From Flectobacillus longus (lineage in GTDB: Bacteria > Bacteroidota > Bacteroidia > Cytophagales > Spirosomataceae): 64,000 bases of DNA. The position numbers and the translations under genes were made by a program. Every line of letters begins with the position of its first letter. Positions within the stretch are counted from its first letter, which is position 1. The stretch spans positions 62,001 through 126,000 of the forward strand of contig NZ_JASHIC010000017.1 of assembly GCF_030056705.1 (NCBI RefSeq). Direction: 5' to 3'. Below are positions 54,800-62,968 of this stretch, in pieces. The notes beneath the pieces are model-generated. The model was not told the DNA's origin and did no database searches. It was given only the letters and a program-made list of their open reading frames with translations.

Positions 54800-55936
54800 C
54801 TACCTACAAGGCCTGCCCTCTACAAAAATACGTCCTCCAGATACCTGATATTCAGCATCTATTGCCGCACAAATCCATTTCATTTTTTCATCCAACGGCT
54901 CTGTTCCAAGAGTAGCCGTAAAAGTGCATTTGCTCATGACTTTTTCATCGAATACTATTTCTATGCCGTAGGCTTGGCTTAATTGTATAAAAACGTCGGA
55001 AATTGGAGTAGATTTAAAGGTAAACGATTGATTATTATTGTTTAATGATAAAAACTGAGGATTGTTCAATTCAGCTTTAATTAGCTTATGTTCTTCTCGC
55101 TGATACGTTACTTGCTGATTGGCGGTAAGGGATATCCCTCCTATATTAGTCTTTTCTGTAATATCTTTGATGTTTAAGTTCTTTTGCTGAATCACATTTA
55201 CCTTTCCTGTTTTCACCATCACTTTTACTTCTTTATCGTCATCAAATGCTTTTACAGTAAAACTTGTCCCTAAAACTTTAGTCACGATATCTTTGGTAAA
55301 AACCAAAAATGGTTTTTGAGGATTTTTGACTACTTCGAAAAAAGCTTCTCCACTCAAATACACCTCACGGTTCTGGGTATTGTAGGAGTCAAAGTATTTA
55401 AGTTTACTCCCTTTTTGTAAAATAACAGTACTGCCATCAGGTAATACCACCATTTTGTTACGCTTATTGGGATTGGTAGTTTCTACAAAAGATTCTTCTT
55501 GGTGCGAAAGATTCAGTTTTTGATCAAAACTCACTACAGGCAATGGCTGGTTTTGTTTGGCAGTATAAACCAAATAACCCAACCCCACAAAAACCATTAT
55601 CGAAGCTGCCACTACCCAATAATCGGAAACAATTCGCCAAAAAGTTTTTGGAGACTCTTCTATTATTTGCGAGTCGTAAAACTTAATGCTTTCTATTTCC
55701 TTCGCTTTTTGTAAGGCCGACTGAACACGAGCTTGTATGTAATTTTCATCCAATACAAGAGGTTCGCCTTCAAGTTCAGATAAAAATATACGCAATTGCT
55801 GAAGATATACACCTTCTATTCCTTGTACACGCGCCCACTCTTCCCACACGTGTGTGGGCTGATTGCGGTTTTCGTACACCCAATGACGAATAGAGGCATC
55901 TTCTAACAGCGCTTCAAATGTTTTCTTTGTGTTCAT
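54800..55936 (-). CDS. fecR: FecR family anti-sigma factor
   Basis: This 378-residue protein has a cytoplasmic N-terminal sigma-binding part with the WEEWARVQG motif (residues about 1-105). A transmembrane helix spans about 109-128 (VVAASIMVFVGLGYLVYTA). The periplasmic FecR domain (MVVLPDGSTVILQKGSKLKY, then NREVYLSGEAFFEVVKNPQKPF) and a DUF4974 C-terminus (TPISDVFIQLSQAYGIEIVFDE) complete it. It holds the neighbouring ECF sigma factor until the STN domain of the SusC protein signals ligand. It lies 260 bp downstream of the sigma gene, same strand. Confidence 0.95.
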   Translation of the reverse strand: MNTKKTFEALLEDASIRHWVYENRNQPTHVWEEWARVQGIEGVYLQQLRIFLSELEGEPLVLDENYIQARVQSALQKAKEIESIKFYDSQIIEESPKTFWRIVSDYWVVAASIMVFVGLGYLVYTAKQNQPLPVVSFDQKLNLSHQEESFVETTNPNKRNKMVVLPDGSTVILQKGSKLKYFDSYNTQNREVYLSGEAFFEVVKNPQKPFLVFTKDIVTKVLGTSFTVKAFDDDKEVKVMVKTGKVNVIQQKNLNIKDITEKTNIGGISLTANQQVTYQREEHKLIKAELNNPQFLSLNNNNQSFTFKSTPISDVFIQLSQAYGIEIVFDEKVMSKCTFTATLGTEPLDEKMKWICAAIDAEYQVSGGRIFVEGRPCR

Positions 55937-56196
55937 ATCGTTTGACTCTTTAGCTTTTTTAAGAAACTAAAGAGATAAATTGTGTCAATTTGACATTATA
56001 TATGCTACATCCCAAAATATGTACTCGGATACTCATTAAAACACAATTTTTTTCAAAAAAAATAATAAAACACTGATTTTGAGGAGATTGAAATTGTAAT
56101 TTTTTGTATAAAAAATTGAAAGGAAAATATAATACTACGATTGGAGATAGAAAGAATATGTAGAAACGCTTTGTGCCTCAGCACTAATTCTTTTGT

Positions 56197-56784
56197 TTAA
56201 AGCAACCAAAGCAAAATAAAAGGAACTAATAATTCCCAATGTTGGCGAAGATTCAGAAGGGCTCTTTGAATGATGTTTGATACAGACTGAGGTTTGATTT
56301 GTAATAACTGTGCTATTTCTTCCACTCGCAAGTCTTGATAAAATCGCAAGTAAAGTATTTCTCGCTGGCGGTCAGGGAGTTGTTTTAAAAAATATGAAAT
56401 CTTAGATTGTTGTTCTTGCTGAGATTCGTTTTCAATAAAAAACATTTCGGATGAGGCTTCAGAAAAATTTTCTTGAAAATTATCTTCAAATGGTACCGTA
56501 CTAAAAGTGCGTAATGTTTTGAATAACTGGTTTCTAAATGCTTTGAGCAAGTAAAACTTTACGGATTCCACCTCGGTCAATGAGGCTCTTTTTACCCATA
56601 AATTTACCAGTAAATCTTGAATGGCATCCTCTATAATTTGGCTATTAGTTGTAAATTTCTCACCATAATGGCGAAACATTCTGTAATAGCGAGTCGACAA
56701 TTGCGTAAAGGCCATTTCATCGCCAGCTCTGAAATTATTCCAGAGTAATTGCTCCTGAAGCGGTGGTATTTCCTTGATGCGCAT
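56197..56784 (-). CDS. ECF-type sigma factor of the FecI/SusCD system
   Basis: About 195 residues from the ATG at 56784; the frame is open back to 56841, but the 19 extra residues are atypical for the family. Region 2 (TQLSTRYYRMFRHYGEKF, DAIQDLLVNLWVKR) and region 4 (LPDRQREILYLRFYQDLRVEEIAQLLQIKPQSVSNIIQRALLNLRQ) are clear. It ends in a hydrophobic tail, HWELLVPFILLWLL, which may attach it to the membrane or its anti-sigma factor. Such tails are seen in some Bacteroidota sigma factors. It should activate the downstream fecR-susC-susD genes. Confidence 0.93.
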   Translation of the reverse strand: MRIKEIPPLQEQLLWNNFRAGDEMAFTQLSTRYYRMFRHYGEKFTTNSQIIEDAIQDLLVNLWVKRASLTEVESVKFYLLKAFRNQLFKTLRTFSTVPFEDNFQENFSEASSEMFFIENESQQEQQSKISYFLKQLPDRQREILYLRFYQDLRVEEIAQLLQIKPQSVSNIIQRALLNLRQHWELLVPFILLWLL

Positions 56785-56962
56785 GATTGAGGTTATATTA
56801 GAAAGCTGTACGAAATAATCAAAAATATCTAAGAATAACAATATAACTGAAAAATCAGCTACTTGTTATAGGATTATATTCTTTAAAAATACTGTACTAG
56901 CATAGCAATTGAAGAGGATAAATAGAAGGCTTTTAGCTTTTTGACTATCATGACTTAGCAAC

Positions 56963-56995
56963 AAAAAAGCGGAGAAGTTTCTACCTCACCGCCTT
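56963..56995 (-). terminator. Terminator-like hairpin after the YHS gene
   Basis: AAAAAAGCGGAGAAGT pairs with ACCTCACCGCCTT with a bulge and two mismatches. On the minus strand the stem leads into a T run. Confidence 0.55.
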
Positions 56996-57046
56996 AATAA
57001 TTTTAAAAACATGGATATTCTGTTTTTGTCAAAATAGGAAACCCTA

Positions 57047-57505
57047 CTATTGCTTAGCCTCTTTTGATTTTAGTACAGGCCAAAGCTCATTCGCTTTTTT
57101 GATTCTACCAGAAATATCTTTTTTCCATAACTCCTTTACTTTCAGGTTATAGTTTAAATACAATTTGTCATCCACAATCGTGAAAGCATCTGGTTCGGTG
57201 AGCGATTTGTGGTTTTCGCTCAAACCATAAGCACAATATCCTCCAAATTGGGGTGCGAATTTTTCAGGATTTGCCTTAAAATCCTCCTTGTTTTCATCAG
57301 AACTAAACAACCATTTTACGCCATTCCAGTCATAGGAAATTGTCTCTTGTCCTTTTACAGGCTTACTTTGCTTGAAATAAGCCACTGGGTCATAACCTCG
57401 GATAGCGATTCCGTCTTTCTGGAAAACATCGGTTTCTTGTGCGAGAAGCTGTGCGCTTGTTGACACTAAAAATAAAAGCAATACAAATAATTTGGTCTTC
57501 ATCAT
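57047..57505 (-). CDS. YHS domain-containing secreted protein
   Basis: This 152-residue protein has a signal peptide (cleavage near residue 22, LLAQ). The YHS-type domain has the motif IAIRGYDPVAYF, then VKWLFSSDENKEDFKANPEKFAPQFGGYCAYG. Proteins of this architecture are common in aerobic bacteria and are thought to bind metal or act near oxidases. The Cys in GGYCAYG is the conserved residue. It is divergent from the Crp-like regulator (about 210 bp between starts), which may regulate it. The function is uncertain. Confidence 0.88.
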   Translation of the reverse strand: MMKTKLFVLLLFLVSTSAQLLAQETDVFQKDGIAIRGYDPVAYFKQSKPVKGQETISYDWNGVKWLFSSDENKEDFKANPEKFAPQFGGYCAYGLSENHKSLTEPDAFTIVDDKLYLNYNLKVKELWKKDISGRIKKANELWPVLKSKEAKQ

Positions 57506-57716
57506 TTTGTGATTTAAAATTTATATCACAAACTTCATAGATATCTACTTGACCAAAAGTCGGCTAACTGACATAAATCTATTTTCTGGGAAAATTGCTT
57601 TTTATAGAAGCCCTATCGCTTATTGGAATTTGTTCTTGAATTTTGTTGATTTGCTCATCTTTAGATTTCAATCAATGCCATAGGCCTATGCGCCGCCAAA
57701 ACTTATCATTTCTCCT

Positions 57717-58280
57717 ATGGATTTTATACAACATATCAGCAGCAAAATTCCTTTGTCTGAAACCGAGCAAGAACGAATCAATAAAGCCTTCAAAACCGAG
57801 CGTCATGCCAAGAATACCATTCTGATGATGCCTGGAGCTAATTCGCAAAAGGCAACTTTTGTGGAAAAAGGCTTGCTGCGTACCTATTATACACATAATG
57901 ACAAAGATATTACACACTTTTTCTTTGAAGAAGGCTTTGTTTCTATGAATATCGACAGCGTATTTTTTAATCAACCAACACCTTATGGCACTGAGGCGTT
58001 GGAAGATGTAACATTACGAACTATCCAATACAGAGACTTTATGGCATTAGCTGAAGAAATACCAGCTTTGAAAGATTACGTATTTTTGACTTCTATCCAG
58101 ATGGTAAAGTTGTTTTCGGATAGACTATATTCGCTACAATTTCATACTGCCCAAGAAAGATATACGACTTTGCTCAACGAGCACCCTTCTATTCTGATGC
58201 GCGCGCCACTGGGGCATATTGCTTCGTATCTGGGCATCACTCAGCAAACGTTGAGTGTCATTCGCTCAAAGACGAAATAG
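57717..58280 (+). CDS. Crp/Fnr family transcriptional regulator
   Basis: This 187-residue protein has a cyclic-nucleotide-binding-like domain (about 5-115, with FVEKGLLRTYYTHNDKDITHFFFEEGFVS). A short winged-helix end (RAPLGHIASYLGITQQTLSVIRSK) follows. The ligand-binding residues of cAMP receptors (GE and R-S) are not visible, so the effector is unknown. This is typical for the small Bacteroidota members. A terminator lies downstream. Confidence 0.9.
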   Translation: MDFIQHISSKIPLSETEQERINKAFKTERHAKNTILMMPGANSQKATFVEKGLLRTYYTHNDKDITHFFFEEGFVSMNIDSVFFNQPTPYGTEALEDVTLRTIQYRDFMALAEEIPALKDYVFLTSIQMVKLFSDRLYSLQFHTAQERYTTLLNEHPSILMRAPLGHIASYLGITQQTLSVIRSKTK

Positions 58281-58311
58281 AGATTTTTCACTAAACTTAA
58301 AAGTTATATAC

Positions 58312-58349
58312 AAGCCTTATCAAAAAAATATCGATAAGGCTTCATTTTT
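58312..58349 (+). terminator. Rho-independent terminator
   Basis: AAGCCTTATC and GATAAGGCTT form a perfect 10-bp stem, followed by six Ts (58344-58349). Confidence 0.85.
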
Positions 58350-58385
58350 TAATATAGATTAAAAATTTCCATTTTTCTTATGCCC

Positions 58386-58402
58386 AACTTTGTCACATCA
58401 AA
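58386..58402 (+). promoter_or_regulatory. Candidate promoter element AACTTTG-N4-ATCAAA
   Basis: The same AACTTTG-N4-ATCAAA motif as upstream of osmC and the gene at 3582, here 15 bases before the start codon of the orphan NAD-binding-domain gene that heads the efflux operon. It may be a -7 region. Confidence 0.35.
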
Positions 58403-58417
58403 TTAAACAACAAAACG

Positions 58418-58819
58418 ATGGAGGCAGATTTTGACAATAGTGTCCATTGGGTTTTCATCACCGACGAGTCGGGAATGGCAACCATTTTTCCTCAGGTAAA
58501 ATCAAAACTTACCACAAAAGGAATACATCACATATCGGTAGTGTACTACTCCCCTGATCAGGTTTTTAGTTTTCGTAGAGAGCTTGACATTTTAGTAAGA
58601 CATTATCCAACCGTATTATTTACCTATTTTATATCTTCGGAAGTTTCTGATAATTTTTTTCAAGAACATCCCGAACTTGAATCTATTATCAACGCCAATA
58701 CCATGAGTCAAATGGAATTTATGGTATGTGGCAACGAGGAATTTTGTGATAAAGCCAGTGAGCTTTTATATTTTTTAGATATACCACAAATAACGATACA
58801 AAAATCTTTATTCATTTAA
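58418..58819 (+). CDS. Orphan FNR-like NAD(P)-binding-domain protein
   Basis: This 133-residue protein resembles only the C-terminal NAD(P)H-binding half of ferredoxin-reductase-type flavoproteins. The N-terminal HWVFITDESGMATIFPQVKS looks like a GxG-less dinucleotide fold start. ISVVYYSPDQVFSFRRELD follows, and the end MEFMVCGNEEFCDKASELLYFLDI matches the YxCGP-type closing segment. The FAD domain is absent, and no upstream frame continues it. It is 13 bases ahead of the RND adaptor on the same strand and may be co-transcribed. Whether it is a domain relic or a small working subunit is unknown. Confidence 0.6.
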   Translation: MEADFDNSVHWVFITDESGMATIFPQVKSKLTTKGIHHISVVYYSPDQVFSFRRELDILVRHYPTVLFTYFISSEVSDNFFQEHPELESIINANTMSQMEFMVCGNEEFCDKASELLYFLDIPQITIQKSLFI

Positions 58820-58832
58820 AAATCCCCAAACC

Positions 58833-59867
58833 ATGAAGTACGCTAATATTTATCTAGGTGTGCTTACAACTTTGTTATTGGCAAGTTGCAAACACAATGA
58901 AACAAAAACTACAGAAAATAAAGCTCAGGCTATTGCTGTAAATGTTACAAAAGTTGAATCATCACAAGCCAACAAAGAGGTTTCGGTAAGTGGAAACGTT
59001 GATGGTAGCACCACTGTTCGTTTGGGCTTTTTGGTGGCTGGTCGTATCAATTTTATCTCAAGCCGTGAAGGGCAAAATATTGGAAAAGGACAATTAGTCG
59101 CCACCATTGAACCTACTAATTACAAGATTGCAAAGGATTTATCAGACGTTCAAGTCAATCAAGTATCGGATGAATTCAATCGTCTCAAAATCATGCGTGA
59201 TCGCAATAGTATCTCCGAAAGTGATTTTTCTAAAGTAAATTTCACACTACAACAAGCCAAATTACAGCAACAACTACAACAAAAAAATCTTACCGATACC
59301 AAATTGTATTCGCCCATTAGCGGAGTATTGATTAAGAAATTAGGAGAAGCTGGAGAAATCATTGGTACTGGAAACCCACTACTTGTCATATCAGATATTC
59401 GTAAAGTAAAAGTACTTGCGTATATACCAGAAGGTGAACTTCATTTAATTAAATTAGGGCAAATGGCAGAGGTAACTATTTCGGCACTTGATAAAACTTT
59501 TAAAGGACGAGTAACCGAAGTTGGTTCAGCCGCTGATGCTACTTCAAGAGCTTTTACCATCAAAATAGAAGTAGATAACCCTGGCCTTTTGATTCGTCCT
59601 GGTATGATTGCTGAAGCACGTATCAAAACTAACGTAGCTGCACAAAGAATTTTATTGCCTTTAGAAATCATCAATCACGATTTGGATAATCAGGAGTTTG
59701 TGTATGTAGTCGACCAATCACAAAACAAAGCATTTAAACGCAAAATCAGTATCGGAAAAGTGGCAGATAATCAAGTAGAGGTAGTTTCGGGACTGAATGT
59801 TGGCGAGGTTGTGGTATCGGCAGGTCAAAACAAACTTTCGGATGGTTCTCTAATTACAATTAAATAG
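58833..59867 (+). CDS. RND efflux periplasmic adaptor subunit (MFP/HlyD-type)
   Basis: This 344-residue protein has a lipoprotein-like signal (LLASCKHNE, Cys19). The membrane fusion protein layout is complete: a beta-barrel strand (VSGNVDGSTTVRLGFLVAGRINFI), a lipoyl-like half (GQNIGKGQLVATIEPTNYK), a helical hairpin of about 60 residues and the second half (TDTKLYSPISGVLIKKLGEAGEIIGTGNPLLVIS). It ends in the membrane-proximal domain. It connects the inner-membrane permease to the outer-membrane channel. Confidence 0.95.
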   Translation: MKYANIYLGVLTTLLLASCKHNETKTTENKAQAIAVNVTKVESSQANKEVSVSGNVDGSTTVRLGFLVAGRINFISSREGQNIGKGQLVATIEPTNYKIAKDLSDVQVNQVSDEFNRLKIMRDRNSISESDFSKVNFTLQQAKLQQQLQQKNLTDTKLYSPISGVLIKKLGEAGEIIGTGNPLLVISDIRKVKVLAYIPEGELHLIKLGQMAEVTISALDKTFKGRVTEVGSAADATSRAFTIKIEVDNPGLLIRPGMIAEARIKTNVAAQRILLPLEIINHDLDNQEFVYVVDQSQNKAFKRKISIGKVADNQVEVVSGLNVGEVVVSAGQNKLSDGSLITIK

Positions 59868-59874
59868 TTGCGTC

Positions 59875-62800
59875 ATGAATATTATACAAGCATCACTCAA
59901 ATATAAGCACGTAACTTTATCGGTATTGTTACTGCTATTTGCGATTGGGGTCAATTCTTTGATGAATATGCCCCGTCGTGAAGACCCCAAAATTACGATT
60001 CGTCAAGGCTTGGTTATTGCTTACTTTCCTGGGGCAAACTCAGCACAGGTGGAAGACCAAGTAACTAAAAAGCTTGAACAGTATTTGTTTCAATATGAGG
60101 AAGTTAACAAAGCTAAAACCTATTCTACAACCAAAGATGGTATCGTAGTAGTCAATGTAGAGTTAACCGAAAAAGTAAAATTGCCCGATGTGTTTTGGAG
60201 TAAACTTCGCCATCAACTGCTAGTATCCAAGCAATTGGATTTACCAGAGGGCGTAAGAGGTCCAATCGTCAACTCAGATTTTGGAGATACAGAAGCTATG
60301 GTAATTGCTTTAGAAAGCAATAAAGCCAGCTATGCCGAGCTAAAAACGTATGCCCAAAAGTTGGAGGATTATTTAAGAACGATTCCAGCAGCATCAAAAA
60401 TCAAACGTGTTGGCGAACAAAAAGAACAGATTGTTGTATCATCTAGCTCTGAAAAACTTTCACAATATGGCGTTAGTTTGCAACAAGTAGTAAAAGTATT
60501 ACAATCTCAAAATAGCATTAATGCAACGGGTTCTGTCAAAACCGAGCAAAGTAAAACACCGCTTTATACTAATGGTTTTTACAATACCGAAAATGACTTG
60601 GCAAATCAAATTGTAGGCGCCTCACAAAGTGGCTCAACGGTAAAAGTAAGCGATGTGGCAAGTCTCAAACGTGATTATGCCGAACCACAAAGTATCATCA
60701 CTGTAAATGGAAACAAAGCAATTTTGTTATCCATCCAAATGCACGAAGGCAATAACATTGTTCAGTTTGGAGATGAAGTCAACAAAAAGATAGATGCCGT
60801 AAAGCAAGTATTTCCTTCTGAAGTAAAGATTACCACTATTGTCAACCAGCCTCATTTGGTAGATGAAAACGTATCACATTTTATTCATGAATTTTTCCTT
60901 GCGATTTTGTCTGTGATAGTGGTAGTAGTTTTGCTTTTACCTTTGCGGATTGCTGCCGTGGCTGCTACTGCCATTCCGATGACTGTAGCTGTGACATTTG
61001 CTATTATGCACGCTTTGGGCATCGAATTACATCAGGTATCTTTAGCAGCGTTGATTTTGGTACTTGGTATGGTCGTAGATGATGCCATTGTCATTGCCGA
61101 CAACTACGTAGAGTTACTCGATGAAGGTGTAGAGCGTTGGACAGCCGCATGGCGTAGTGCTAGTGATTTGGTGATTCCAGTGCTGGCTGCTACCATTACG
61201 ATTATCGCCTCGTTTATGCCGATGATTTTATTAAATGGTTCGGTCGGTGAGTTTATTTTTGCCCTACCGATTACCGTTGCTGTAGCCTTAGCTTCATCGT
61301 TTATCGTAGCAATGTTGCTCACGCCTATGTTATGTTATATGTTTATCAAAAAAGGCTTACATCAACATGGTGAAAACGAGAAGAAGAGTAGAAAAAGCTT
61401 ACTTGACTATATGCAAATTGGCTATAATAATCTGTTGGAATGGTGTGTAAAACATCCTATCGCCACAATTATCAGTAGCATTATTCCGATTCTTTTGGCA
61501 GGTTTATTATTCAAAGCAGGCGTAAGACAATTATTCTTCCCATCAGCCGAACGTAACCAATTTGTCATAGAACTGTGGATGCCAACAGGCACCAAGCTCG
61601 AAAAAACCAATCAGGCTATTCTCAAAGCTGAGGCATTGATTAAAGGCGACAAACGAGTACTTTCTTATGCAACCTTCACAGGAACAGCCGCTCCGAGATT
61701 TTACTATAATTTCTCGCCAGAGTTTCCTACAACGAATTATGCGCAGATTTTGATTAATACTACAACCGACAAAACGGCTGAAGAGTTAGCAGAAGAACTA
61801 AGTAATAAAGTGGAAATGGCAATTCCTGAGGGAACAACTTTTGTAAAATTGATGCAACAAGGTTCTCCATTAAAAGCCCCAGTTGAAGTACGCATTATCG
61901 GTGACGACATTAACCATTTGAAAGATTTGTCTAATCAAGTTTCAAATATTCTTAAAAAGGCCTCTGGAAGTAAATTTGTAAGAAGTGATTTTGGAGAAGA
62001 CTATTATGGTTTTGGTATAAAACTCAAAGAAGAAGCCAACCGACTAGGTTTTACCACTACCAGTATTTCCCAAACCGTATATACAGGCTTTAGTGGCGCA
62101 GCTATCTCGACCATGTATGAAGGCAACAATGCAGTCGATATTGTGTTGAGATTAGATGAAAATAGTCGCAAAAATACCGACGACTTGGCTAATACCTATA
62201 TGAAATCGCCTGTAACTGGCGCCAATGTTCCATTGCGTCAAATCGCAGATATTATTCCAGAATGGCAAGCGGGTAAAATCATGCACCGTAATGGAGTAAG
62301 AACTTTAACCGTGCAAAGTGAATTGGCAGAAGGCGTACTACCAGCAGAATTAGTCAAAGTAGTTCAGCCCGAAATCAACAAATTGCAGTTACCTAGCGGC
62401 TATCGAATTGAATATGGTGGCGAAGATGCCAACAAGAAAGAAACGTTCTCGCAATTAGTGACTGTACTAATGGTAAGCTTGGTATTGATTTTCTTTATTC
62501 TATTGTTTCAGTTCCGTAATCTTAAAGAATCGGCTATCGTGATGCTAACCATTCCACTGAGTTTGTTTGGTGCAATTTTAGGCTTATACGCTACAGGTAA
62601 TAACTTTAGTTTTACGGCTTTCATTGGTCTGATTTCATTATCAGGTATTGTGGTAAGAAATGCCATTATCCTTGTCGACCATACCAACGAGCTTATGAAA
62701 CATGGTATGGATATTAGAAGTGCCGCTATTGAAAGTGGTAAACGTCGTTTACGTCCGATTTTTCTAACGGCTATGGCAGCCGCCATTGGTGTTGTTCCTA

Positions 62801-62961
62801 TGATTATTTCTCACTCGCCTATGTGGGCACCTTTGGCAAGTGTATTAGCCTTTGGGGTTGTCTGGAGTATGCTCATGGCCTTATTGTCGGTACCAGTATT
62901 GTATATAGGTTGGATAAAACCTAAAGACAAAAAAGACATTTTAACACAACAAAACGCATAG
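59875..62961 (+). CDS. RND superfamily efflux permease
   Basis: This 1028-residue protein has twelve transmembrane helices and two large periplasmic loops in the AcrB/HAE1 pattern. TM4 contains LVLGMVVDDAIVIADNYVE with the proton-relay Asp pair. TM10 carries GIVVRNAIILVDHTNE, with Arg where AcrB has Lys940. The porter domains (GEQKEQIVVSSSSEKLSQYGVS and others) are complete. It exports small hydrophobic compounds or metals using the proton gradient. The substrate is not identifiable. It is 7 bases after the adaptor gene and ends 7 bases before the TolC-like gene. Confidence 0.96.
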   Translation: MNIIQASLKYKHVTLSVLLLLFAIGVNSLMNMPRREDPKITIRQGLVIAYFPGANSAQVEDQVTKKLEQYLFQYEEVNKAKTYSTTKDGIVVVNVELTEKVKLPDVFWSKLRHQLLVSKQLDLPEGVRGPIVNSDFGDTEAMVIALESNKASYAELKTYAQKLEDYLRTIPAASKIKRVGEQKEQIVVSSSSEKLSQYGVSLQQVVKVLQSQNSINATGSVKTEQSKTPLYTNGFYNTENDLANQIVGASQSGSTVKVSDVASLKRDYAEPQSIITVNGNKAILLSIQMHEGNNIVQFGDEVNKKIDAVKQVFPSEVKITTIVNQPHLVDENVSHFIHEFFLAILSVIVVVVLLLPLRIAAVAATAIPMTVAVTFAIMHALGIELHQVSLAALILVLGMVVDDAIVIADNYVELLDEGVERWTAAWRSASDLVIPVLAATITIIASFMPMILLNGSVGEFIFALPITVAVALASSFIVAMLLTPMLCYMFIKKGLHQHGENEKKSRKSLLDYMQIGYNNLLEWCVKHPIATIISSIIPILLAGLLFKAGVRQLFFPSAERNQFVIELWMPTGTKLEKTNQAILKAEALIKGDKRVLSYATFTGTAAPRFYYNFSPEFPTTNYAQILINTTTDKTAEELAEELSNKVEMAIPEGTTFVKLMQQGSPLKAPVEVRIIGDDINHLKDLSNQVSNILKKASGSKFVRSDFGEDYYGFGIKLKEEANRLGFTTTSISQTVYTGFSGAAISTMYEGNNAVDIVLRLDENSRKNTDDLANTYMKSPVTGANVPLRQIADIIPEWQAGKIMHRNGVRTLTVQSELAEGVLPAELVKVVQPEINKLQLPSGYRIEYGGEDANKKETFSQLVTVLMVSLVLIFFILLFQFRNLKESAIVMLTIPLSLFGAILGLYATGNNFSFTAFIGLISLSGIVVRNAIILVDHTNELMKHGMDIRSAAIESGKRRLRPIFLTAMAAAIGVVPMIISHSPMWAPLASVLAFGVVWSMLMALLSVPVLYIGWIKPKDKKDILTQQNA

Positions 62962-62968
62962 AATCGGT

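Noticed and set aside
58418-58819. Frameshifted pseudogene of a full-length flavoprotein
   Set aside because: No FAD-domain coding is found in any frame between 58281 and 58417, and the gene has its own start and spacing to the next gene.
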